DNA of 64,000 bases from Nocardioides psychrotolerans (GTDB taxonomy: Bacteria > Actinomycetota > Actinomycetes > Propionibacteriales > Nocardioidaceae): assembly GCF_900113685.1 (NCBI RefSeq), contig NZ_FOQG01000005.1:1-64000 (forward strand). The letters run 5' to 3'. The notes beneath the pieces were generated by a model. That model made no database searches. It was not told the origin of the DNA and saw nothing but the letters and a program-made list of their open reading frames with translations. The position numbers were made by a program, and so were the translations under genes. Shown piece after piece: positions 9,066-18,336 of the stretch. How positions within the stretch are numbered: the stretch's first letter is position 1; each line of letters begins with the position of its first letter.

Positions 9066-9952
9066 GGGGCGAGGCTACCCCTGCGCCGAGGAAGGCGAGC
9101 TGGGCCGGCAGCACGCGGCGCCAGTAGCCCGCGGTGTGTCCGCCAGGCTCGAAGGTCGCGGTGACGTCGGCGTCGGCGGGGAAACCCTCGGCGTAGTCCT
9201 CGACGGCGCGGTAGAACGGGTCGCCCGTGCCGCAGTCGAGCCGGAGGGTGATGCCGTCGAGGTCGTCCTGGCGGCCGAAGGGCGTGAACGCGGCCCACTC
9301 GGCCTCGTCGTCGAACGCGCGCGGGGTCGCGTTCGTCGCACTCGGTCCAGATGGCGGCGCTCGTCGCCACCGCAGCGGGCACCCGGTCGCTGCCCAGGAT
9401 GCCGGCCAGGTGGAGGGCGCCGAAGCCGCCCATCGACCAGCCGATCAGGCCGACCTGCTCCGTCGGGACGTCGCGCTCCTGGAGGAGCGGCAGCAGCCCG
9501 TCGACGATCATCGCGCCGGCGTCCTCACCATCGGGACGCTCGTGCCAGTAGGTCGTGCCGCCGTCGGCCATCGCGACCTGGAACGGCGGTGCCCCGGCCG
9601 CGACGGCCGCGGCGAGGTGCTGGGGGAGGCCGAAGCCGGGACCCAGGAGGGTCTCGACGTCGTGCCCGTAGGCGTGCAGCGCGACGACCAGGGGGAGTGG
9701 GCCCGTGATCCCGGGCGGTCTCGCCAGGGCCCACCGGGTCGGAGCACCCAGTCGCGCCGCGGAGACGAAGCTGCCGCGCGCGACCGGGCCGGGCTCGACG
9801 TCCGGCACGCCACCCGTGCCCCCGTTGAGGCGCAGCTGCCCCTGGAGCCAGGGTCGCCCCGGCAGGACGCCCTGCTGGATGCCGACGCCCCCGGCCGCGC
9901 CGACGGCGAGGGTCGACGAAGTGCCCAGGAGCAGGGCACGGCGGCTGAGCAC
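9058..9952 (-). pseudogene. Secreted alpha/beta-hydrolase (esterase) with a frameshift
   Basis: The start GTG 9952 gives 'LSRRALLLGTSSTLAVGAAGG', a twin-Arg-like or Sec signal. Esterase-D-like sequence follows, with 'LVVALHAYGHD' and the nucleophile motif 'GWSMGG' (Ser173). After 'IWTECDE' (residue 207, about 9332) the frame becomes Arg-rich nonsense, while the adjacent frame reads 'TPRAFDDEAEWAAF', 'LDCGTGDPFY' (probable catalytic Asp) and 'GGHTAGYWRR' (probable catalytic His), ending at TGA 9060-9058. One extra base near 9331, or two lost, explains this. In the unshifted reading, 296 aa end at 9062 without Asp/His. Confidence 0.8.
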
Positions 9953-10041
9953 CCACCCAGGATGTCAGCAGGGTGTCAGGGGGGACCGGTGCCTGTGGAT
10001 GACGGGTCGCGGCGGGCGGCGGGAGCCGGTAGGAGTGAGGG

Positions 10042-10554
10042 GTGACCCGAATCCTGGCCTCCGTCCTGGTGCTGCTCGGCCTGCTCGCCCTCCCGGCCTG
10101 TACGCCGGACCCGACGGCCGCGAGCCCGGCCGACGGGTCGATGGTGGTCCCGGTGGGCGAGCGAGCCGGCCGGTCGCCGGTGGCGGTCCTCCAGCAGTGG
10201 GACCGTCAGCGCGCCCGAGCCTGGGCGGCGGGCGACGCCGAGGGACTTCGCGCCCTCTACGTGCGCGGGTCCCTGGCCGGCGAGCGCGACGTCGCGATGC
10301 TGGGGCGGTGGCTCGACCGGGGGTTGAGCGTCGACACGCTCGAGGTGCAGGTGCTCCGCGGCCGCGTCGTCGCTCGGGCGCCCCGGCGACTCACCGTGGC
10401 GGTCAGCGAGCGACTGGCACACGCGACGGCGAGTGCCGGCTCGCGCCGCTGGTCGCTGCCCGCAGGTGCGGTCGCGGAGCGTCGCGTCACGTTGTGGCGG
10501 ACCGGCGGCACCTGGCGGGTGGCGCGGGTGTCAGTCGAGGGCGGCCAGGCCTGA
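10042..10554 (+). CDS. Small putative lipoprotein
   Basis: 170 aa. The signal peptide 'RILASVLVLLGLLALPAC' has a lipobox Cys near residue 20. The mature part ('VAVLQQWDRQRARAWAAGDAEGLRALYV') resembles the opening of NTF2/SnoaL-like domains, and the rest is beta-rich. No function is recognised. GTG 10042 follows GGAGTGAGG; a TAGGAG hexamer with a 6-base spacer also lies upstream, so either leaderless or SD-led initiation is possible. Its last 24 bp overlap the converging epimerase gene. Confidence 0.75.
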   Translation: MTRILASVLVLLGLLALPACTPDPTAASPADGSMVVPVGERAGRSPVAVLQQWDRQRARAWAAGDAEGLRALYVRGSLAGERDVAMLGRWLDRGLSVDTLEVQVLRGRVVARAPRRLTVAVSERLAHATASAGSRRWSLPAGAVAERRVTLWRTGGTWRVARVSVEGGQA

Positions 10555-11451
10555 GGCCACGACGGCCTGCACGTCGGGGTCGGCGAAGACGTAGCCCGCG
10601 GCCTCGAGAGCGGCCGGTCGCACGTTCAGGGAGCCGAGCAGCTCCGGGCCCATCTCGCCCGCTGCCACCTTGAGGATCGCCCGGGGCACCGTGACGAAAC
10701 CCGGCCGGGACAACGCCGTGGCGAGGGTCTTGGTGAACTCGGCGTTGGTCGGCGTCCTCACGCAACAGAGGTTGAAGGCGCCGGACGCGGTCGGGTGCTC
10801 CGCGAGGTGGGAGACGGAGCCGACCCAGTCGCGCAGCGAGATCATCGCCATGTGCTGCTTGCCGTCGCCGAGCTTGCCGCCGAGGCCGGCCTTGAAGAGC
10901 AGCCGCAGCTGCAGCAACGGCGCTGCCCGGCGGTCCATCACGGGAGCGGTGCGCAGGATGCAGACCCGGGCGCCGGCGTCGACGGCGGCATCGGCGGCAG
11001 CCTGCCACTCGCGGGTGACGTCGGTCAGCAGCGCGTCGCCGCGGGTGTCGGAGGCCTCGGTCAGGACCTGGTCGCCGTGGTTCCCGTAGTAGGAGATGCC
11101 GTTGCCGGCGAGGAACGCCGGCGGGCGCTCGGCCGCGGCGATCGCCCCGGCCAGCACGCGGGTGGTCGTCACGCGGCTCTCACGCAGCTCGCGGGCCCAC
11201 TTCTTCGAGTGCGGGTTGCCCGCGGTCGGCGACCCGGCGAGGTTGACGACGACGTCGGCGGAGGCGACCAGGTCACGGTCGACCTGGCCTGAGTAGGGGT
11301 CCCAGGTGGACTCGTCCGGACCGCTGCCGGCTCGTCGTACGAGCGTGGTGACGGTGTGCCCCCGGCGGACCAGATCGGCGCGGAGGTGGGTGCCGAGGAA
11401 GCCGGAGCCCCCGGCGAGGACGACGTGCAGTGGAGCGTGGGGAGGAGCCAT
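10531..11451 (-). CDS. TIGR01777-family NAD(P)-binding epimerase-like protein
   Basis: 306 aa. The N-terminal Rossmann motif is 'VVLAGGSGFLGTHL', followed by the extended-SDR signatures 'NLAGSPTAG' and 'GISYYGNHGD' (YYG typical of TIGR01777/YfcH). A C-terminal DUF1731 region runs 'GAFNLCCVRTPTNAEFTKTLATAL' to 'LNVRPAALEAAGYVF'. The substrate is unknown. The ATG at 11451 has GGAGG about 8 bases upstream. It overlaps the converging lipoprotein gene by 24 bp at its 3' end. Confidence 0.92.
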   Translation of the reverse strand: MAPPHAPLHVVLAGGSGFLGTHLRADLVRRGHTVTTLVRRAGSGPDESTWDPYSGQVDRDLVASADVVVNLAGSPTAGNPHSKKWARELRESRVTTTRVLAGAIAAAERPPAFLAGNGISYYGNHGDQVLTEASDTRGDALLTDVTREWQAAADAAVDAGARVCILRTAPVMDRRAAPLLQLRLLFKAGLGGKLGDGKQHMAMISLRDWVGSVSHLAEHPTASGAFNLCCVRTPTNAEFTKTLATALSRPGFVTVPRAILKVAAGEMGPELLGSLNVRPAALEAAGYVFADPDVQAVVASGLAALD

Positions 11452-11571
11452 GCGGCAAGCCTCCCATCAGGGCCAAGCCGCGGGCACGGGGCCCGCACGA
11501 GACGACGCAGCCCCCGCACGAGGAGCTCGTGCGAGGGCGGCGGCGGTGTTGGGGTGGTGCTGCGGTGGTGC

Positions 11572-13383
11572 TCAGATCTCGAACTGACCCGCCTCGAGGC
11601 GCTTCTTGACGTCCTGCAGGAAGCGGCCGGCGTCGGCACCGTCGACCAGGCGGTGGTCGTAGGTGAGCGCGAGATAGACCATGTGGCGCACCGCGATCGT
11701 CTCGCCGAGGTCGGGGTCGTCGATCACGACAGGGCGCTTGACGACCGCGCCCGGCCCCAGGATGGCGACCTGCGGCTTGTTGATGATCGGCGTGTCCCAG
11801 AGCGCCCCGACGCTGCCGAGGTTGGTGATCGTGAACGTGCCGCCGCCGAGCTCGTCCGGCCCGATCTTGTTGGTGCGGGTGCGCTCGGCGACATCGGCGA
11901 TCTTCTTGGCCAACCCCGCGATGGAGAGGTCGCCGGCGTCCTTGACGACCGGGGTGATGAGGCCCTTCTCGGTGTCGACGGCGAAGGCGAGGTTCTCGAC
12001 GTCGTAGTAGGTGATCGTGCCTGCCTCGGTGTCGATCGTCGCGTTGAGCTTGGGGTGCGTCTTGAGCGCGTCGATCGAGGCCTTGGCGAAGAACGGCAGG
12101 TAGGTCAGCTTCACACCTTCGCGGGCCAGGAAGTCGGCCTTGGACGCCTCGCGCAGGCGGGCGATGCGAGTGACATCGACTTCGATGACCTGCGTGAGCT
12201 GGGCTCCCGAGTGCAGCGAGTCGAGCATCCGCTCACCGATGATCTTGCGCAGTCGGCTGATCTTCTCGGTAGTGCCGCGCAACGGCGACGCTGCGGCCGA
12301 CGGCGCGGGCGCTGCGGCGGCCGGAGGAGCAGTGGCGGCTGCGGGAGCTGCGGCCGGGACCTCCTTGGCCTTGGCGGCATGGAGCACGTCCTGCTTGCGG
12401 ATGCGCCCACCGACCCCGGTGCCGGTGATCGTCGAGAGGTCGACGTCGTGCTGGTTCGCGAGCTTGCGGACCAGCGGGGTGACGTAGCCGGCGCTGTCGT
12501 TGGACGGAGCGACCTGCTGGGTGTCCTGCTGAGTGTCCTGCTGGGCAGGCTCGGGTGCCTTGGCGGGCTCGGGCTCGCTCTTCGCAGCCGGCGCTGGCGC
12601 CTTCTGCTCGGGCTCGGGCTCGGGCTCGGGCTCCGGCTCCGGCTCGGGGGCCTTCTCCTCCTCCACCGGCGCGGCGTCGGCGGCGGCGGGTGCGGGGTTG
12701 CCTGAGCCGATGACGGCGAGCTCGGCGCCGACCTCGACGGTCTCGTCCTCCTCGACCTTGATCTCGAGCAGGGTGCCGGCGACGGGGGAGGGGATCTCGG
12801 TGTCGACCTTGTCGGTGGAGACCTCGAGCAGGGGCTCGTCGACGGCGACGTCGTCACCGACGGCCTTGAGCCAGCGGGTGACGGTGCCTTCGGTGACGGA
12901 CTCGCCGAGGGCGGGCAGCGTCACGGACGTGCTGGAGCCAGCGCCGGTCCCGCCGGAGCCGCTGTCGGGACCACCGGACGCAGCGGGCTGCTCCTTGTCG
13001 GCCTCGGGCGTCTCGTCGCCGTCGGGGAGGTCGCCGGTCTCCTCGACGATCTCCTCCTCCTGCTCGGCCTTCTTATCTGCCTGGTCGTCGTCCTTCGGCT
13101 CGGCCTCGGGCTCGGCGGTCTCGTCGGCGGCGCCGGCGGACTCGCCCTCGTCACCGATCACCGCGAGGATCGCGCCCACCTCGACGGTGTCGTCCTCCTG
13201 GGCCTTGATCTCGAGCAGGGTGCCGGCGACGGGGGAGGGGATCTCGGTGTCGACCTTGTCGGTGGAGACCTCCAGCAACGGCTCGTCGACGGCGACCGTG
13301 TCGCCGACCTGCTTGAGCCAGCGTGTGACGGTCCCTTCGGTGACGGACTCGCCGAGAGCTGGGAGGTTGACGTCGGTGGCCAT
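11572..13383 (-). CDS. sucB: 2-oxoglutarate dehydrogenase E2 (dihydrolipoamide succinyltransferase), two lipoyl domains
   Basis: Acyltransferase core of a 2-oxoacid dehydrogenase complex. 603 aa. Lipoyl domain 1 is at ~2-76 and lipoyl domain 2 at ~152-227, each with a '[12 protein letters not shown]' lipoylation loop. An Ala/Pro/Glu-rich linker with an (EP)n run follows, then a peripheral subunit-binding domain ('[23 protein letters not shown]', ~300-335) and the catalytic domain ending '[19 protein letters not shown]' with the catalytic His and Asp. The actinobacterial SucB/DlaT type may serve both pyruvate and 2-oxoglutarate dehydrogenases. lpdA lies 32 bp upstream. ATG 13383 has AGGAAG close by. 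Confidence 0.95.
   Translation of the reverse strand: MATDVNLPALGESVTEGTVTRWLKQVGDTVAVDEPLLEVSTDKVDTEIPSPVAGTLLEIKAQEDDTVEVGAILAVIGDEGESAGAADETAEPEAEPKDDDQADKKAEQEEEIVEETGDLPDGDETPEADKEQPAASGGPDSGSGGTGAGSSTSVTLPALGESVTEGTVTRWLKAVGDDVAVDEPLLEVSTDKVDTEIPSPVAGTLLEIKVEEDETVEVGAELAVIGSGNPAPAAADAAPVEEEKAPEPEPEPEPEPEPEQKAPAPAAKSEPEPAKAPEPAQQDTQQDTQQVAPSNDSAGYVTPLVRKLANQHDVDLSTITGTGVGGRIRKQDVLHAAKAKEVPAAAPAAATAPPAAAAPAPSAAASPLRGTTEKISRLRKIIGERMLDSLHSGAQLTQVIEVDVTRIARLREASKADFLAREGVKLTYLPFFAKASIDALKTHPKLNATIDTEAGTITYYDVENLAFAVDTEKGLITPVVKDAGDLSIAGLAKKIADVAERTRTNKIGPDELGGGTFTITNLGSVGALWDTPIINKPQVAILGPGAVVKRPVVIDDPDLGETIAVRHMVYLALTYDHRLVDGADAGRFLQDVKKRLEAGQFEI
12756..13272 (-). repeat. 70-bp identical direct repeat within the two lipoyl domains of sucB
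   Basis: 12756-12825 and 13203-13272 are identical base for base (447 bp apart) and encode the lipoylation-loop region of both lipoyl domains. Identity including all third positions implies recent duplication or continuing gene conversion. Confidence 0.85.
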
Positions 13384-13415
13384 GGACTTCCTTTACGAGC
13401 TTGTGGTGATGGGGT

Positions 13416-14807
13416 TCAGGAGTGGGCGTGCAACGGCTTCCCGGCGAGCGCGAGGTGCGCTTCGCCGAGGGCCTCGTTCTGGGTGGGGTGGGCATGCACC
13501 AGAGGAGCGACGTCCTCGGCGTGTGCCTCCCAGTTGTAGATGAGCTGGGCCTCGCCGATGAGCTCACCCACGCGGTCGCCGACCAGGTGGACACCGACCA
13601 CGGGCCCGTCCTTCTGACGCACGAGCTTGACGAAGCCGGCGGTCTTGAGGATCTGGCTCTTGCCGTTGCCGCCGAGGTCGTAGGTCACGGTCTCGATGCC
13701 GTCGGCGCCGTAGGTCTCGACGGCGTCGACCTCGTTGAGACCGACCGAGGCGATCTCGGGGTGGCTGTAGGTGACGCGGGGGATCCCGAGCTCGTCGATG
13801 GGCTGCGGGTCGAGGCCGGCGATCTCCTCTGCGACGAAGATGCCCTGCTGGAAGCCGCGGTGGGCCAGCTGGAGGCCGGGGACGATGTCGCCGACGGCGT
13901 AGACGCCCTCGACGTTGGTGCGGCAGCGCTCATCGGCGAGCACGAAGCCGCGCTCCATCGCCACGCCGATCTCCTCGTAGCCGAGCCCGGCGGTGCTCGG
14001 ACCGCGACCGACCGCGACGAGCAGCAGCTCTGCCTCGATCACGCTCTGCTCACCACCGGCCACTCCGACGGTGACCGCGACACCGCTGTCGGTCGACTTC
14101 ACGCTCTGGAACGATGTGCCGGTCCTGAAGGCGATCTTGCGCTTGCGGAACGCGCGCTCGAGCGCCCTGGACGACGCCTCGTCCTCGACGGCGACCAGGC
14201 GCGGCAGGGCCTCGATGATCGTGACCTCGGCGCCGAAGCTGCGCCAGACGCTGGCGAACTCGCAACCGATGACGCCGCCGCCCAGCACGATGACCGATGC
14301 GGGCACCCGCTCGAGGCGCAGTGCGTGCTCGGAGGTCAGGACCCGCTCGCCATCGACCTCGAGGCCGGGCAGGGACTTCGAGTAGGAGCCGGAGGCCAGG
14401 ACGAGGTGGCGCCCGGTGTGGGCCTTGCCGTCGACCGTGACCTCACGGGGACCGGTGACCCGGCCCTCGCCCTCGATGACGGTGATGCCGCGGGACTTGA
14501 TCAGGCCGGTCAGCCCCTTGAAGAGACGCGCGACCACGCCGTCCTTGTAGGCGTTGACACCGGGCATGTCGATGCCGTCGAAGGATGCCCTGACCCCGAA
14601 CTGCTCCGACTCGCGGGCGCTGTCGGCGACCTCCGCGGCGTGGAGCAGGGCCTTGGTGGGGATGCAGCCGACGTGGAGGCAGGTGCCGCCGAGCGGACCC
14701 TTCTCGACCAGGCCGACGGACAGCCCGAGCTGGGCCGCGCGCAAGGCACAGGCATAGCCTCCCGAACCCGCCCCGAGAATGAGAACGTCGAAGTCCGCCT
14801 CTGACAC
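13416..14807 (-). CDS. lpdA: Dihydrolipoyl dehydrogenase (E3)
   Basis: Reoxidises dihydrolipoamide with NAD+. From GTG 14807 the product is 463 aa. It contains the FAD motif 'VLILGAGSGGYACAL', redox disulfide Cys43/Cys48 in 'GGTCLHVGCIPTKALL', NAD motif 'VIVLGGGVIGCEFASV', the second FAD segment 'VYAVGDIVPGLQLAH' and the C-terminal catalytic 'HAHPTQNEALGEA'. The GTG has GGAGGG 6 bases upstream; an upstream in-frame ATG would add 21 residues without homology. It precedes sucB in a probable two-gene operon. Confidence 0.96.
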   Translation of the reverse strand: MSEADFDVLILGAGSGGYACALRAAQLGLSVGLVEKGPLGGTCLHVGCIPTKALLHAAEVADSARESEQFGVRASFDGIDMPGVNAYKDGVVARLFKGLTGLIKSRGITVIEGEGRVTGPREVTVDGKAHTGRHLVLASGSYSKSLPGLEVDGERVLTSEHALRLERVPASVIVLGGGVIGCEFASVWRSFGAEVTIIEALPRLVAVEDEASSRALERAFRKRKIAFRTGTSFQSVKSTDSGVAVTVGVAGGEQSVIEAELLLVAVGRGPSTAGLGYEEIGVAMERGFVLADERCRTNVEGVYAVGDIVPGLQLAHRGFQQGIFVAEEIAGLDPQPIDELGIPRVTYSHPEIASVGLNEVDAVETYGADGIETVTYDLGGNGKSQILKTAGFVKLVRQKDGPVVGVHLVGDRVGELIGEAQLIYNWEAHAEDVAPLVHAHPTQNEALGEAHLALAGKPLHAHS

Positions 14808-14946
14808 GCTGGTCCCTCCATAGTCATCGATGCGCGACCATCCTTGCACTTCTGGCGCGCGTGACAACACCGGCCTCAGCGCGGCCGCCGTGATCCGCGA
14901 CGAGCCGTTGTGGGGGGTCGTTCGCGCGAGATGACCGGCGAAGGGG

Positions 14947-14952
14947 CAAACT
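14947..14952 (+). promoter_or_regulatory. Candidate -10 box, leaderless promoter of the 14959 gene
   Basis: CAAACT followed by 6 bases and ATG 14959. It departs from TAnnnT at the first base but keeps the A and the final T. Confidence 0.4.
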
Positions 14953-14958
14953 GGTCAC

Positions 14959-15336
14959 ATGGGTTTCATGGACCGCTTCCGCCGCGGGTCAGGCATGCGC
15001 ATGAGCAAGCCTGCGAAGGACGGACTCCGCACGGGCTCCACACGCGTCCGCGCCTCCGACAAGGTCGACGAGACGCACCTGCACGAGTTCGTCACCGCAC
15101 GTCGCGGTGTCGAGGGCTTCGTCGAGCCCCGCACCGCGGTCAGCGACGTCACCTTGCTCCTCGTCGCGCATGACGGAGAGTGGACCCGCCGGCGGGTGCC
15201 GTCGATCAACTGGGCGCACGACTTCGCCAACAAGCACCAGGTGCCGTCCTACGACGCAGCCGTGGTCGGCATCCCGCAGCGCATGCGTGACTACAACAGT
15301 CGGCAGAAGCAGCAGCGCAAGGAGCGCGGCTACTAG
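14959..15336 (+). CDS. Small conserved-type protein of unknown function
   Basis: 125 aa, strongly basic at both ends ('MGFMDRFRRGSGMRMSKPAKDGLR' region and 'YNSRQKQQRKERGY'), with a compact middle 'VTLLLVAHDGEWTRRRVPS' and 'FANKHQVPSYDAAVVGIPQRMRDY'. I recognise no domain. Divergent from lpdA, it starts at ATG 14959 just after a -10-like CAAACT. A tail this rich in Arg, Lys and Gln suggests nucleic-acid contact, but that is only inference. Confidence 0.75.
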   Translation: MGFMDRFRRGSGMRMSKPAKDGLRTGSTRVRASDKVDETHLHEFVTARRGVEGFVEPRTAVSDVTLLLVAHDGEWTRRRVPSINWAHDFANKHQVPSYDAAVVGIPQRMRDYNSRQKQQRKERGY

Positions 15337-15346
15337 CCAGCCATGA

Positions 15347-15509
15347 GGGTCTCGACGCGTCGTCGCTGACGCTCCACGGGCTCGACCAGGAACACTGCGG
15401 TCGATCGCACGCACCAGGTACGTGCGATCGACCGCACTGATGCGTGATCACTGGCTGGCCGCTCGTCGGTCGAGCCCGGCGAGCGCCAGCGAGTCGGCGT
15501 CGAGACCTC
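15347..15509. repeat. REP-like inverted pair
   Basis: Unit A (15347-15388, plus) and unit B (15468-15509, minus) align over ~41 bases with about 34 matches. Both run from GGTCTCGAC through a TCGCT core to CGGGCTCGACC. Such GGTCTCGAC...CTCGACC units are common intergenic palindromic repeats in Nocardioides-type genomes. They flank a perfect palindrome. Confidence 0.65.
15396..15436. repeat. Perfect 16-bp palindrome between the REP units
   Basis: TGCGGTCGATCGCACG (15396-15411) is exactly complementary to 15421-15436 around the 9-base loop CACCAGGTA. It could be a cruciform, a terminator for the 14959 gene (no T run) or a protein site. Confidence 0.75.
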
Positions 15510-15650
15510 GGTGAGGTGCTCGCCTGCGTGGGGTGCGCCGCACGCCGCACGCCGCACGCCGTACGTCGCACGGCTGGGGTTGCTGGTCGTCTCGCCGCTC
15601 TCCGCTCGCGGCGCGCCGCGCGCCGCGCGCCGCTCGACCGACGAACGGCC
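15457..15650. repeat. 19-bp terminal-type inverted repeat enclosing ~155 bp of simple repeats
   Basis: 15457-15475 and 15632-15650 are inverted copies with a single mismatch. Between them are several GCCGCAC-type heptamers (about 15537-15570) and a GCGCC run (about 15608-15632). The 15337-15664 interval contains no convincing gene. It may be a miniature element or an accretion of palindromic repeats. Confidence 0.5.
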
Positions 15651-15664
15651 GGCCCGGCCCGCGC

Positions 15665-17173
15665 CTACTTCTCGGCCGAGAGTGCGCGGGCGTAGTCGAC
15701 GAGGGTGGTGACGGCCCAGCCGGTGCCGCCGCTGGTGACGTGGCCGCGGGGGCCGCCGGAGTTGAAGGCGGTGCCGGCGATGTCGAGGTGCGCCCACGGC
15801 AGGCCGTGGGTGAACTCGCGCAGGAACGCGCCGGCGAAGAGGGCGCCGCCCCAGCGGACCCAGTCGTGCTGGGCGAGGTCGGCGATCTTGCTGCCCTTGA
15901 CCCGCTCGACCATGCCCTCGGGGATCGGCATCGGCCAGTGGTCCTCGCCGGCGACCTCGGAAGCGGCCAGGACGCCCTGGACGATCTCGTCGGTGCCCAT
16001 GACGCCCGCGACGCGGTCGCCGAGCGCCAGCACCATGTGGCCCGTCAGCGTGGCGACGTCGAGCAGGACGTCGGGCTGCTGCTCGGCGGCGCGACCGAGG
16101 GCGTCGGCCAGGACGAGGCGTCCCTCGGCGTCGGTGTTGAGGATCTCGACGGTGGTGCCGCCGTACTGGGTGATGACGTCACCCGGGCGGATCGCGGAGC
16201 CGGAGACCATGTTCTCCGCCATTGCGGCGAAGGTGCTGACCTTGATCGGCAGGCCGAGCGCGGCGATGGCGAAGGTCGCCTGGATCACGGCAGCGGCGCC
16301 GGACATGTCGCTCTTCATCTCGCCCATGCCCTGGGCCGGCTTGATGGTCAGGCCGCCGGAGTCGAAGGTGATGCCCTTGCCGACGAGCGCCAGGTGGCAG
16401 CGCGCGTCCTTGGGGGCGTAGGTGATCTCGACCAGGCGTGGGGGAGCGGCGGAGGCCGCGCCGACGCCGAGGATGCCGCCGCACCCGAGCTCGGCCAGGC
16501 GCTTCTCGTCGAGCACCGTGACGGTGACCTTGGGGCCACCGCGGCCCTTGGTCCACTCCTTGCCCGACGCGACAGCGGCTTCGGCGAAGGCGGGCGGCGT
16601 GAGGTCGCCAGGAGGGGTGTTGACCCAGTCGCGGGTCTGCGCGACGGCGCGGGCGACGACCTGGGCCTCCTCGAAGGCGGTGGTCATCTCCTTGCGACGC
16701 GGGTTGGGGCAGAGGAGCACGACGTCGCCGGGAGCCTCCGAGCCGTTCGCGTCCTTCTTGTACGCCGTGAACGTGTAGGCGCCGAGCATCGCGCCCTCGG
16801 TCAAGGCGCGCACCAGCTCGGGGGAGTCGGCCGGCAGCGCGATCGCGACCGAGGCGGCGTTCGTGACGGCGCGGACGGCGCCGCCGGCGGCACGGCGTAC
16901 GGACGTGGGTGTGGCCTCGTCACCGAGGCCGACCAGCACCAGCAGCGGCGAGGTGATCGTCCCGCTCGTGGGGACCTTGACCACCTCGCCGGCCTTGCCC
17001 TTGACGCCCAACGTCGCGAGCAGCGGGGCGAGCTTGCGGCCGTAGGCCTTGGCCACGTCCTCGCCACCGGGCGCGACCTGCGGTCCCTTCGCCGTGGAGA
17101 GGATCCCGACCACCACCGCGTCGGCTCGGGTCTTGGCGGGGCTGGCGCTGCGCAGTGTGTACGTCGTGGTCAC
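15665..17173 (-). CDS. pepA: Leucyl aminopeptidase (M17)
   Basis: Cytosolic metallo-aminopeptidase that trims N-terminal residues and salvages peptides. 502 aa. The N-terminal regulatory domain spans ~1-170. The catalytic domain has '[19 protein letters not shown]' and 'MKSDMSGAA' (metal-binding Lys/Asp) and the family signature '[14 protein letters not shown]'. GTG 17173 lies 6 bases after TAGTCT, a leaderless start divergent from gcvT with only 59 bp between the two genes. Confidence 0.96.
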   Translation of the reverse strand: MTTTYTLRSASPAKTRADAVVVGILSTAKGPQVAPGGEDVAKAYGRKLAPLLATLGVKGKAGEVVKVPTSGTITSPLLVLVGLGDEATPTSVRRAAGGAVRAVTNAASVAIALPADSPELVRALTEGAMLGAYTFTAYKKDANGSEAPGDVVLLCPNPRRKEMTTAFEEAQVVARAVAQTRDWVNTPPGDLTPPAFAEAAVASGKEWTKGRGGPKVTVTVLDEKRLAELGCGGILGVGAASAAPPRLVEITYAPKDARCHLALVGKGITFDSGGLTIKPAQGMGEMKSDMSGAAAVIQATFAIAALGLPIKVSTFAAMAENMVSGSAIRPGDVITQYGGTTVEILNTDAEGRLVLADALGRAAEQQPDVLLDVATLTGHMVLALGDRVAGVMGTDEIVQGVLAASEVAGEDHWPMPIPEGMVERVKGSKIADLAQHDWVRWGGALFAGAFLREFTHGLPWAHLDIAGTAFNSGGPRGHVTSGGTGWAVTTLVDYARALSAEK

Positions 17174-17179
17174 CGCGGC

Positions 17180-17185
17180 AGACTA
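17180..17185 (-). promoter_or_regulatory. -10 box, probable leaderless promoter of pepA
   Basis: On the minus strand, TAGTCT is followed by 6 bases and the pepA GTG. Confidence 0.6.
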
Positions 17186-17219
17186 ACCCGCACCCCGCGA
17201 GGGCTCGCAGGGGCTGCGG

Positions 17220-17225
17220 TAGGTT
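17220..17225 (+). promoter_or_regulatory. -10 box, probable leaderless promoter of gcvT
   Basis: TAGGTT, 7 bases, ATG 17233. There is no room for a 5' leader, so no glycine riboswitch acts here. Confidence 0.6.
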
Positions 17226-17232
17226 CGCCGCC

Positions 17233-18336
17233 ATGGCCGAGCTGTTGCGATCGCCCCTCCATGACCGACATGTCGCCCTGGGCGCCAAGTTCGCCGAGTT
17301 CGGCGGGTGGTCGATGCCCCTGGAGTATTCCTCCGGCGTCGTCAAGGAACACACCGCCGTGCGCACCTCCGTCGGCATCTTCGACGTGAGCCACCTCGGC
17401 AAGGCGATGGTCTCCGGGCCCGGCGCCGCGGACTACGTCAACCGCACGCTGACCAACGACCTCGCCAAGATCGGTCCGGGCCAGGCGCAGTACACGCTCT
17501 GCTGCGACGACGCCACGGGCGGGGTGGTGGATGACCTGATCGTCTACTACCGCGACGACGAGCACGTGCTGCTCGTGCCCAACGCCGCCAACACCGCGGA
17601 GGTCGTACGACGGCTCGCGGCGTCGGCACCCGAGGGCGTGGCGGTCGCGGACCACCACCGCGACTACGTCGTGCTGGCCGTCCAGGGCACGCACTGCGAC
17701 GAGGTGCTGCGGGCGGTCGGCCTGCCGGTCGGCCACGACTACATGAGCTTCGCCGAGGCGGAGCACGACGGCAGCGGGGTCGTGGTCTGTCGCACCGGCT
17801 ACACCGGTGAGCGTGGCTACGAGCTGATCGCCGCGAACGCGGTCGCCGAGTCGCTGTGGGACGCACTCGTCGCCGCCGGCGCGGCCTACGACATGCTCGC
17901 CTGCGGCCTCGGCGCGCGCGACACGCTGCGGACCGAGATGGGCTACCCGCTCCACGGCCAGGAGATCTCGCTGGACGTGACGCCCAACGAGGCCCGCCTC
18001 GGCTGGGCCGTCGGGTGGAAGAAGGAGGCCTTCTGGGGGCGCGACGTGCTGCTCGCCGAGAAGGCGGCCGGGCCGAAGCGGACCCTGCGCGGGCTCGTCT
18101 CCACGGGTCGCGCCATCCCGCGCCCGCACATGATGGTCAGCCTGACCCCGGACGTGCTGCTCGGCGAGATCACCTCCGGGACGTTCTCCCCGACGCTCAA
18201 GAAGGGCATCGGCCTCGCGCTGCTGCCCTCCGACATCCACCCGGAGGCGGAGGTGGGGGTCGACGTCCGTGGACGTCGCGAGATCTTCCAGCTCACCAAG
18301 CCGCCCTTCGTCGACACCTCGGTGAGGGAGTCATGA
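17233..18336 (+). CDS. gcvT: Aminomethyltransferase, glycine cleavage T protein
   Basis: Moves the methylene group from lipoate-bound aminomethyl to tetrahydrofolate. 367 aa. N-terminal '[27 protein letters not shown]' holds the folate-binding face, with '[16 protein letters not shown]' next, and '[10 protein letters not shown]' and '[19 protein letters not shown]' are family hallmarks. The C-terminal barrel ends '[17 protein letters not shown]'. ATG 17233 is preferred over an upstream in-frame codon because homology starts there and a TAGGTT box ends 7 bases before it. The stop overlaps the next gene (ATGA). gcvP and gcvH are not in the window. Confidence 0.95.
   Translation: MAELLRSPLHDRHVALGAKFAEFGGWSMPLEYSSGVVKEHTAVRTSVGIFDVSHLGKAMVSGPGAADYVNRTLTNDLAKIGPGQAQYTLCCDDATGGVVDDLIVYYRDDEHVLLVPNAANTAEVVRRLAASAPEGVAVADHHRDYVVLAVQGTHCDEVLRAVGLPVGHDYMSFAEAEHDGSGVVVCRTGYTGERGYELIAANAVAESLWDALVAAGAAYDMLACGLGARDTLRTEMGYPLHGQEISLDVTPNEARLGWAVGWKKEAFWGRDVLLAEKAAGPKRTLRGLVSTGRAIPRPHMMVSLTPDVLLGEITSGTFSPTLKKGIGLALLPSDIHPEAEVGVDVRGRREIFQLTKPPFVDTSVRES

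Noticed and set aside
15347-15650. Possible CRISPR array in the repeat-rich region
   Set aside because: Repeats are inverted, few and unequal in spacing; there are no regular spacers and no cas genes.
17174-17232. Glycine riboswitch before gcvT
   Set aside because: The whole pepA-gcvT interval is 59 bp and both genes look leaderless, so there is no room for the aptamer.
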